A stretch of 64,000 bases of DNA, from positions 725,702,232 to 725,766,231 of the forward strand of contig NC_057861.1 in assembly GCF_019393635.1 (NCBI RefSeq), read 5' to 3'. Source of the DNA: Dromiciops gliroides. Its lineage: Eukaryota; Chordata; Mammalia; Microbiotheria; Microbiotheriidae. The notes below the pieces were generated by a model. The model saw nothing but the letters and a program-made list of their open reading frames with translations, was not told the origin of the DNA and did not search any database. Position numbers and translations under genes: made by a program. Below, piece by piece: positions 55,706-64,000 of the stretch (the first letter of the stretch is position 1; each line of letters opens with the position of its first letter).

Positions 55706-56875
55706 GAAGGTGCATCTATTGGGTGTGCTGTGGTCCCTGGAGTCACATTGAACATTATTTAAGCTTCAGTTGTTTTGGGAACAAATTGTTGCATTGTACT
55801 TCTACTATCCTCGTGGTTTAACAGCCTGCACAGTCTGGGAGGGTGTGTGTAAGGAGGATGACCATTGACAGAGAAGTTCTTAAGAAGATGCTGTATCTTT
55901 AGTTGATCTCTGCAGAAAGGAAGTAACCATCTCTTTGAGGTTTTTTTCAGTTGGTTTAGTCACTGTGCTTTTAGATCAGCCAGCATATATAAGTAATCAA
56001 TCTTTGTTAAGATTTAGGTGTTAGAGGGAATGTTTCTTTTGCTTTCCTTTTTTTTTGTGTTCAGTTTTTTATTCTTTGCTGGGGCTGGGGTTGCCATTAC
56101 ACTACTGACTCATTGAATTTTGAGTCTACTAAAACCCCTAGAAACTCCCTCCCCCCTTTTAAAATGATTGCTAATCTAGCCATGTCTCCCACTTTTACTT
56201 GTAAAGTTGACTTTAACTCAAGATTTTCACATCCCTATTAAATTCCGTCTTAAATTTGCCTCCGTATTCTAGCCTTTCATATTCTTTTTAAATCTTGTTA
56301 TGCCATCTGCATACCATCTATGTCTTTGTCCAAGAAATAGATAAATGCCGAAGACATAGCCCTGTAGTTATCTACTAGCAGCTTTCAAGTTGAGGCAAGT
56401 TTGACTGCTCTTAAATCCAGCCAATCAGTTCCAAATCCAAATCCACCTAATTGTTCTACTATCAGCTCGTAACTTTTCCAAAAGAATAAAAAGAAAGGAC
56501 TTGTAACCTAATGTTTTGCTACACTTTCTTGTTCCATGACAAACTATCTACAGCCTGCCCTGTTCTTGATCAAGCCCTACAAGTTAGAGAGTGGAGGAAA
56601 TGTAGCTATTGGTGTTGATTTTGTTTTGGTTGTATTTAGAAGTGTGGGCAGTGAAAGGGAGGAGAAATATAAGATGATGATTTGAGGGGATTAGCCAGAT
56701 TAACTGAAGAGTTATTAAGGTTGTTTGGGGAACATTTGTAAGCAACAGAAAAGGAATCTGAAAGATTAGAAGGGGAAAGGGAAATGACAAAAAGGGACAA
56801 GTAGTGTTGTGCAAAGGGTTGGGCCCAAAGAGGATAGGAAGATTCTGGGGGGGGGGGGGATTCTCATTTAAATCT
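55706..56875. other. Intron 2, nothing recognised
   Basis: A G run at about 56847-56858. Short open frames only. Confidence 0.4.
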
Positions 56876-56879
56876 GCAC

Positions 56880-57215
56880 TATCTGGCCCTCTTTCCAGGT
56901 TACTGTATCTACAATCCAGCTCTGGTCACCTTTACATTGGCTTCCCACCTGTTTAAATGCTCTCTTCCTGTTGCTAATGTCTTCCACTCCAAGATTATTT
57001 TGTATATATGTTTGAGGTCATTCTATTAGATTATATGCTGCCGAGGTCTTGAACTTCAGCTCCACATGCATTAATTTAGAGCCTTTTAGATGCCTGGCAT
57101 TGTGCTATGGGCTGGGAATACAAAGACAGACAAAAATAGTCCTTGCTCTCTGAGTTTATAATCTGATGGAGGAGATGACTTGCAAACCATTATGTATTGA
57201 CAAGATATAATACAG
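56880..57215 (+). repeat. L2-like 3' end
   Basis: ggtcacctttacattggctt, tattagattatatgctgccg, ttagatgcctggcattgtgc, ggaatacaaagacagacaaa. Confidence 0.5.
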
Positions 57216-57219
57216 AATA

Positions 57220-58195
57220 AATTAGAGGTAGTCATCAGGAGATGGAAATGCCTTTCTGTACCCACCCACTTTTTTTTTTCTTAACATATCGCCAGTGTGA
57301 CACATGGTAAACTTGAGTGACAGCTTATTGATTTTATTGATAAAGGGGAGCTTTTGGTAGTTCCAAAAGGCATAGTCAGAGGGAAGGGAAATGGGAGAAC
57401 ATCTTGAACTATTATTCACAATATAATAGGATATTACACAAAATGTTTAATCACAGGTTTAGTTCTGTTGCCAACTAGAATGTCATACCTTTGACAATAA
57501 ATGTATTCTGGGAAGGGAATTTTACTATAAACTTTTTTTGCAAACATAACCAACATAATGTAATCTGCCTTGAAAAATGATCGTGCTGAAATCGGATATG
57601 TTATCTACCTTTCTACCTTGTATTTCGGTTCGACTACAGTTAAACTTAAAAGGTCACTTACTTTTTACTTTTTAACTGGCTTACCCCTATAAAATCTTTA
57701 GTGGTATATAGCACTAAGCACTTCTCAGTGTATAGTATTATATTTTTGCTAACTTGACTGCTTAAGTGATACACACTATCTGGCAATTGTTTGGGCAACT
57801 GAATAAACCACTCTGACCCAGCAAGACAAAGCATAGGGAATGGCCTATGGAAACTCATGGTTCTCCCTAATGCAGATAGCTTGATCTCTGTTCTTTGGTA
57901 ACTCTACAGTTAAGAATGTAACTTTTGATTCAGCTGAGCAAGGTGTGAAAGGGCATACTCACTAAATGTGTGATTAGGTATGTTTTGGATTTCCATGATC
58001 CTCAGGAGCGTATATTCACAGGGATGATACATATATATAGAAGTCAAATACAAGCTTAGTATGAATGAGTTGGTAAGGACATGGAAGATTTTAAAAAGTT
58101 AATATAATTCTAAGCTGTATTGAGATGTATAGTTTGTAGGACATGGGGAACTACACTTTGCTCTGGTCTCTACAATGTACCATTTTTTGTTTTCT
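57220..58195. other. Intron 2, nothing recognised
   Basis: No gene and no repeat I can name. Confidence 0.4.
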
Positions 58196-58199
58196 TTAT

Positions 58200-59330
58200 T
58201 TCATAGATTTTATTTTTTCATTTTAGTGGGGGGTTTGCTTTCAGTTCTGTTAGTAATGCTTTGATTTTCAGAATTTTTACTTTATTTGAGTAGAGTTTTT
58301 AAATTTCTTTTTTTAAAATAAAACGCTTGAACTTTTTGTTAGATTTGGCTCAGCCTGAAAAGGGAACATTGAAAATCTCCCATTGTAATTTGTATATTTC
58401 TCCCTGCAGTTGATTAGCTTAGATATTTGCTATATACATAAAGGGCAGTCAGTTCTTGTCTATCACGGTTGTTATGTTCTATAAAGTTGCTGTGAACACA
58501 CAATTAATGAATACTAAAACATTGTTCCTGGGGGAAATATACTAGGTTGTTAGGTTCCTGCTAGCCTCTGGTCGCATTTACTGTTTAGCATTTTTCATTG
58601 AATTTACTCTTCCTTTTCTAGTTGTACTGAGTGGTTGATTGATTTAACACTGAATTCATGGCCATCAGCACTTTAACTCATGCCTACATGAAGCTTTTCT
58701 AAGATATTTTCTCCCCAAAAGCACCAACACAGCCTTCTTGTGCTTAGGAGCAGTAAAAAGAACTTTAGCACCATGCTTGGAAGCCATTTTTAATAAACAA
58801 AATCACTAACAAAAAAGCATAAAAATGGCCCAAAATGTGGTACTAAATAGACCCAAGAAAAGGTCACTTGTTTACAATATGAGAGCTGAAACAAGCAGGC
58901 AGAACATTGCCTTGAAACACAGGACTCCAGTTCTGCTCATGTATGCAAATGACTGCCAAAGTGCCATGAATATTTATTTTAGGGTTACAGATACAAAAAG
59001 GAATATGGAAATAACGAGGATCAACTGTATGATTTCTTATCCATGGTACTTTTGAAAACCTATGTAGTTTCTTTGCTTCTCTTTTTTTATTGTTGTCTGA
59101 AGTCACAATTTCACCCCTGCTTTTTTCACCTGAAACATAATCAGCCCCCCACCCCCACTGCTCCACTCTCCTGCTCATCGTTATGTGAATCTTTATGAAT
59201 TTCAGGTTTGTTTTAAACATATTGTTGCTGTCTTCTAATACATGCTTTTATTTTTCTATTTTATGGGCAAGTTCATCTAGTTCCCTTCATGTTTTCCTGT
59301 ACTCTTTCTTATTTCCCCCGTGTGTGCTCC
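58200..59330 (-). mobile_element. L1 ORF2-like patches, minus strand, split by a DNA transposon
   Basis: 58360-58440 (gaaaatctcccattgtaatt) and 59085-59290 (cacccctgcttttttcacct; gaaacataatcagcc; tttctattttatgggcaagt) are antisense L1 reverse-transcriptase-region wording. The DNA element at 58450-59029 separates them. Confidence 0.5.
58450..59029. mobile_element. Non-autonomous DNA transposon, ~580 bp
   Basis: Left end cagttcttgtctatcacggt and right end ataacgaggatcaactgta are diverged inverted repeats. The interior (aaaacattgttcctgggg; gttaggttcctgctagcctc; gagctgaaacaagcaggcag; aacattgccttgaaacacag) matches a mammal-wide Tigger-like non-autonomous element as I recall it. Carries no transposase. 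Confidence 0.6.
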
Positions 59331-59765
59331 TTTTAGAGGAGTTTGCTTAAAACTAGTGATTTATAATTGAAACAATCCTGTTTTGACTCCCATGTTTCCC
59401 CTTCCCTTCGCTCTGCCCTCATCACTTTCTTTCAGAGTGAGAGTGAGGCTGTGCTTTGCCCATTTCCCCAATTCCTTCAATATTCTTATATTCTTTATCT
59501 TGTATGCCTTATGAGTTTCTTCCCTTTCCTCCTCCTCAGTACAGTGAGGCTTTTGTTTTCTTGATTTGGGAATTAATCCTACTGTTTCTGAACTCCATGA
59601 AGGTGTATTATTGATAACTGAACATCTGATTTTTTGAAGCATTTAGAGTTCTTGGAAATAGGACCTTTATTAGAGAAATTCACCACAAAGGTTTTTCCCA
59701 TTTAGCTGTTTCCATTCTAATCTCTTAGCTGCATTGGATTTTTTTAAGCAACAAACTTTTTTCAC
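59331..59765. other. Intron 2, partly L1-like
   Basis: 59660-59757 (acctttattagagaaattca; tagctgcattgg) resembles antisense L1 3' ORF2. The rest is unassigned. No gene. Confidence 0.4.
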
Positions 59766-60489
59766 AAAACGAAATTTTTCCAGTTACATGCAAGGGTAGT
59801 TTTCAACATTCATTTTCATAAGATTTAGAGTTCCAAATTTTTCTCCCTCCCTCTCTTTCTTCCCTCCTCCACAAGATCGCAACCAGGTTATATATGTACA
59901 ATCCACAAGTGTTCTTTTTATGTTCCTTCTATGGGGGTGCATAGTAAGTTCTTCCTCATTAGTTCCTTGGGATTGTTTTGGATCATTGCATTGCTGAGAG
60001 TAGTTAAGTCATTCACAATTGCTCATTGAACAATACTGCTGTCACTGTGCACAATGTCGTCCCAGCTCTGCTCACTTCACTATACGTTGATGTTCATTAG
60101 TCGTTTCCAGGTTTTTCGGGGATCATCCTGTTTGTCATTTCCTGTAGCACAAGACCATTCCTCTACAGTCATATAATATAGCACAGCTTTTTCCATCATT
60201 CCTCAATTGATGGACATTCCTTTGATTCTCAATTCTTAGCCTCCACCAAGAGTTGCTATAAATATTTTTTGTACAATTTTTCCCCCTTTTCTCTTTTTCA
60301 TGATTACTATTGTTAACTGTTTCCCTTCCATGCTATTCCCTTCCCCATGATATTTATCCTATTATCCATCTTCTTTCATCCTCTCCCTCTTCAAAAGGGA
60401 TTTGCTTCTGTCTGTCCCCTTCCCCACTCTGCCCTTCCTTCTTTTGCCCCTCTCTTTATCCCCTTCCCCTCCTATTTTCCTGCCGAGTT

Positions 60490-60737
60490 AGAGAGATTAC
60501 TTCATCCAATTAAGTGTGTATGATATTCCCTCCTTGAGCCAATTCTAATGAGATTGAGGTCTTTGAGGCAATTCTGATGAGTGTTGAGCTCATTTACTGC
60601 CCAGATTAAATAGATTACACCACCCTGTTGGGTGTGTCTGTTAGTCCCTCCTTGAGCCAGCTCTGATGAGTATAAGGTCTTTGAGCCTTTTCTGATAAAA
60701 TGTAAAAGTGTAAAAAGTGTAAAATTCATTTACTGCC
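60490..60737 (-). repeat. Imperfect ~110-bp tandem duplication in the L1 3'UTR
   Basis: Both units contain ccctccttgagcca, tctgatgagt or tctaatgaga, aggtctttgag and ttcatttactgccc. Confidence 0.8.
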
Positions 60738-60857
60738 CTGTTCCTCTCCCATCTCTTCCCCCACTCCATAAGCCTTTTCCTGTTTCTTTCATGTAGGATT
60801 TCACCTCTGCCCCTCCCCCTCCCCCAGTGCATTCCCTTTAACCCTAAAGATGTCATC

Positions 60858-60985
60858 ACCTAGCTAGGTGACACACTGGACAAAGCATCACCCCTGGACC
60901 CAGGGGGATCCCAGCCCAAACCCAGCCTCAGACACAAGACAGTCACCCACTGTATGACCCCAGGTATGTCCCCCAGCTCCAGTTT
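60858..60985 (+). mobile_element. Decayed CORE-SINE inside the HAL1-like element
   Basis: cctagctaggtgacacactg, acaaagcatcacccctggac, cagcctcagacacaagacag; the core is mutated. Confidence 0.75.
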
Positions 60986-62275
60986 TTTATGGTTCTCTAG
61001 GGTCTTGTATTTAAAAGTCAAATTTGCCATCAGTTCAGGTCTTTTCATCACAAATATCTGAAAGTCTTCTTTTTTCAATAAAGTCCCATTTTTTTCCACT
61101 GAAAGATTATGCTGAGTTTTGCTGGGTAGGTGATTCTTGGTTGTAATCCCATATTCCAGAGGGCAAAGGACTACCATATTCCATGCCCTCTGGTCCTGTA
61201 ATGTAGCAGCTGCTAGATCTTGTGCTATCCTGACTGGGGCTCCACAGTACCTGGATTCTTCCTTTTTGGCAGCTGGCAACATTTTCTCCTTGACCTGAGA
61301 GCTCTGGAATTTGGCTATAATATTCCTAGGAGTTTTCCTTTTGGGATCTCTTTCTGGAGGTGATTGGTGGATTCTTTCAATTTCTATTTTAGCTGCTGCT
61401 TCTAGAATTTCAGGGCAATTTCCCCATAGAATATCTTGGAAGATGATGTCTAAGCTCTTTCCTTGATCATGGTTTTCAGGTAGACCAATAATTTTCAAAT
61501 TATCTCTTCTGGATCAATTTTCCAGGTCAGCAGTTTTCCCAGAAGATATTTCACATTGCCCTCTTTTTATTCATTTGGATTTGCTTTATTGTATCTTGGT
61601 TTCTCATAAAGTCACTGGCTTCCATTTGTTCAATCTGTGAGGCACTGTTTCCAGGCTGCAGTATCCCAAGCTTAAGTCCCAGGTGGTATGATTTAAGGAG
61701 GATCAGGTTCTTTACTTGCCTGGCCTGTTCCCTGGTCCGTAGATGACCCCAGACCAATTTGCTAATCAAGCAGCTTTGTGTGTTGTGGTTGTCCGCTCTG
61801 ACGAGCCTGTGCCCCTTCCCCACCTGGGCCACTGCTACTCAAGCCTGCCTCCTGGTTCTCAGCAGGGGTGAAAAACCCCAAGTTCTGCCTCAGCACCAGC
61901 ATAGACCCCTGTAGTTTCCCCCCTGCCCAAGGCTCAGCCCACTCACCAGGCTGTGAGCTTAGTTCCAGATGACACTGGTGCTTCAGCTGATTCAGAAGCT
62001 CTGGGGGTCTCCTTCTCTGGTGAGGCCTTCCTGGGACTGGATCTGTGTCAGGGTGACTTGGGTTGGGCCCGACTCCTGTATCAGCACAGCAGCTCCCTCC
62101 TTCTGACCTTCCAAGCCGTTCTTGGTTAGAAGATGATTTCAGCACATTCCTCTGAGTTTTGCTGCTCTGGCATTTTCCTATGGTGTTATTTTTGATGGTT
62201 TTTGGAGTGATCGTGTCATGAGTTCGAGAGCTCACTGCCTTTCCTCTGCCATCTTGCATAGAGATTGAAAAGGAA

Positions 62276-62530
62276 GAAGACAATTTAGTTTGGCTTTCAT
62301 TTTTTGTGCTGCAATAAGTTTATACCCCTGGTTTTTTGCACACACATAATAGTAATTGAATAAACATTTGGATTGAATTTTTGAAATTCACAATTCACAA
62401 TTTGAAACACAATTCAGACACTGGTGGCTCACAAATAAAGGGGTAAATAAGATATCAATGCAGAATAGCAGGTTCTATCTGACTAATCCAACCTGAGCTC
62501 CCACCTTCTTTCAGTTGTATTTGTAACCTA
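62276..62530. other. Intron 2, nothing recognised
   Basis: AT-rich. acaattcacaatttgaaaca and caattcaga form a small local repeat. Confidence 0.35.
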
Positions 62531-62533
62531 CTA

Positions 62534-62675
62534 CAGGCATACATCAGAAATATTGCAGGTTCAGTTCCAGACCACTGCAGTAAAGCAAATTACACGAAAT
62601 TTTTGGTTTCCCAGTACATATAAAAGTTACGTTTACACTATACTGTAATCTATTAAGTACATACTAGTATTTTAT
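62534..62675. mobile_element. Tigger-like DNA transposon, left part
   Basis: Starts CAGGCATACATCAGAAATAT after TA (62532-62533), then gttccagaccactgcagtaa, tttggtttcccagtacatat, aaaagttacgtttacactat. This is the terminal region of a mammalian pogo/Tigger-group element. It is interrupted by L1 and resumes at about 63950. Confidence 0.7.
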
Positions 62676-62679
62676 AATA

Positions 62680-63948
62680 AACATTTTTATTTAAAGTTTC
62701 AAATTCTATCCCTCCCCTTTTTCCTCCCCTCTCCCTGAGGTAGTAAGCAATCAAATATAGGTTATGCATGTGCAGTTATGCAAAACATCACGATATTAGT
62801 AAATTTGTATAAGAACTTGACTAAAGGGAAAATATGAAAGAAAGTGAAAAATAGCATGCTTTAGTCTGTGTTCAATATCTGCTCTTTCTTTGGAGGTGGA
62901 TAGTATGCTTCATCATTAGTCCTTTGGGATTGTCTTGGATCATTGTATTGCTGAGAGTAGTTAAGTCATTCATAAATCATCAATGAGTATTGCTGTTCAC
63001 TTCACTATATATCAGTTCCTACAAGTTTTTCCAGGTTTTTCTGAAATCATCTTGCTTGTCATTTCTTACAGCACAATAATATTCCATCATAATCATATAC
63101 CACAGCTTGGTTAGCTGTTCCCCAATTGATGGGCATCCCTTAGATTTCCAATTCTTAGCCACTATAAAAAGAGCTGCTATAAAAGGTCTTTTTCTCTTTT
63201 GGGGGATGTCTTTGGGATATAAACCTAGCAGTGGTATTGCTGAATCAAAGGGTACAATACAGTTTTTACAGCCTTTTGGGGCATAGTTCCAAATTGCCTT
63301 TCAGAATGGTTGGATCTATTCACAATTCCACCAATAGTGGATTAACATCCCATTTTTCTCACATTTCCTCCAACATCCAACATTTTCCTTTTTTGTTACA
63401 TTAGCCACCCTGATGATATGCTTGAGGTGATATCTGAGTTGTTTTAATTTGTATTTCTTTTTCTGAAAATTGCCTCTTCATATCCTTTGACCATTGAGAA
63501 AGGAGGCCTTTATCAGAGATACTTGTTGACCAGTTTTCTTTCCTTATAGTCTTGGTTGCATTGGTTTTGTTTGCAAAAGCTCTAATTTTATATCTGTTTT
63601 ATTTTCGTATTGCTCTCTATAACTTCCTTGGTCCTAAATTCTTCTGTCCATAATCTGACAGATAAACTATTCCACGCTCTCTTAATTTGCTTATGGTATC
63701 AACCTTTATGTGTTAATCATGTACCTTTTTTTTTTTTTTTTTTTTTTTTTGGTGGGGCAGTGGGGGTTAAGTGACTTGCCCAGGGTCATACAGTCTAAGT
63801 GTCAAGTGTCTGAGGCCAGATTTGAACTCAGGTCCTCCTGAATCCAGGGCCAGTGCTTTATCCACTATGCCACCTAGCTGCGCCCCCATGTACCCATTTT
63901 GACCTGATTTTAGTGTATGGTAGAGATGTTGGTGTATTTAGCATTTCT
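62680..63948 (-). mobile_element. L1 3' part, minus strand, inside the Tigger-like element
   Basis: Antisense L1 from the 3' tail (tttttatttaaagtttcaaa) through tcctttgggattgtcttgga, tgttccccaattgatgggca, gggatataaacctagcagtg, aattccaccaatagtgg, tgatatctgagttgttttaa, ggttgcattggttttgtttg to ttgacctgattttagtgtat. 5' truncated at about 63948 and split by a SINE. Confidence 0.8.
63726..63886 (-). mobile_element. Marsupial CORE-SINE, antisense, inside L1
   Basis: Duplication CATGTACC at 63718-63725 and 63887-63894, within continuous L1 text. T tail of about 25. Confidence 0.94.
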
Positions 63949-63949
63949 T

Positions 63950-64000
63950 TTTTAAAATGTACATACCTTAATTTTTAAAATATTGCTTAAAAAGTGCTAA
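63950..64000. mobile_element. Tigger-like DNA transposon, continuation
   Basis: aaaatgtacataccttaatt, then aaaatattgcttaaaaagtg and ctaa continue the same consensus left off at 62675. It runs past the window end. Confidence 0.6.

Larger units (their letters stand above)
59766..62275 (-). mobile_element. HAL1-like element: L1 5'UTR, ORF1 and 3'UTR, no ORF2
   Basis: On the minus strand it starts near GCAAGATGGCAGAGGAAAGG (62261-62242), has a 5'UTR to about 61840, and an ORF1 region 61832-60990 in broken frames. The frame starting 61498 holds IIGLPENHDQGKSLD, ERIHQSPPERDPKRKTPRN and VRIAQDLAAATLQDQRAWN, conserved ORF1p text. Directly after ORF1 comes a 3'UTR-like pyrimidine-rich region (60840-60300), then the usual L1 3' end (60280-59770: tccttgggattgttttggat). 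No reverse-transcriptase text intervenes. A decayed SINE lies at 60858-60985. Confidence 0.6.
5414..64000 (+). other. RYBP: RYBP intron 2, 5' part (runs off the window)
   Basis: From the exon 2 donor to the window end I found no segment encoding the expected exon 3 (KPRINSQLVAQQ-like), so at least 58.6 kb is intronic. A long second intron is also expected from the mammalian gene. It is packed with SINE, L1, L2, CR1, DNA-transposon and LTR remnants, listed separately. Exon 3 should lie beyond 64000 on the same strand. Confidence 0.85.

Noticed and set aside
60860..61498. 212-codon minus-strand frame as a gene
   Set aside because: It is an L1 ORF1 fragment whose last ~40 codons read into a SINE. 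Not a host gene.

Overview
This window is vertebrate nuclear DNA, almost certainly from a marsupial. The evidence is about 35 copies of a tRNA-derived CORE-SINE of marsupial type. Its head has an A-box-like GGTGGCGCAGTGGATAAAGC and a B-box-like GAGTTCAAATCC, followed by a core containing AGCTGTGTGACC and GGGCAAGTCACTTAACC. Many minus-strand L1-family fragments of the marsupial kind occur alongside. There is no bacterial-style gene organisation.

One protein-coding gene is recognisable: the 5' end of RYBP (RING1 and YY1 binding protein) on the + strand. A TATA-less CpG-island promoter (about 4120-4330, with inverted CCAAT and GC boxes) leads into a 5'UTR with GCN/CGG repeats. Coding exon 1 is at 4621-4652, a 635-bp GC-rich intron follows, and exon 2 (5288-5413) encodes the whole NZF/RanBP2-type zinc finger. 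Together they give residues 1-53 of a protein that is 228 aa in human. I saw no exon 3, so 5414-64000 is read as the first 58.6 kb of a long second intron.

Bases 1-2900 are upstream flank with MIR/L2-like fragments and simple repeats. Bases 2900-5900 are the CpG island. The rest is intron filled with repeats. SINEs, often with perfect target-site duplications, are scattered throughout. L1-derived elements lie mostly on the minus strand, and several show ORF1 next to 3'UTR-like sequence with no ORF2 between (18.1-20.1, 22.9-23.85 and 59.8-62.3 kb). CR1/L3-like pieces are at 20.9-21.6, 29.5-29.85 and 31.1-31.5 kb, and L2-like pieces are common. DNA-transposon remnants are at 8.44, 16.84, 24.83, 47.89, 58.45 and 62.53 kb. 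A decayed hAT transposase-like coding region lies at 21.85-22.6 kb. Two solitary retroviral LTRs of one family lie in opposite orientation at 38.69 and 47.25 kb.

The observations most worth a second look are these: a possible alternative RYBP first exon (4851-5023) whose frame and splice phase fit exon 2; a 5'UTR GCN repeat in frame with RYBP; the ORF2-less L1 derivatives; the hAT pseudogene; and the inverted LTR pair. All family names are from recognition by eye; no database was searched.
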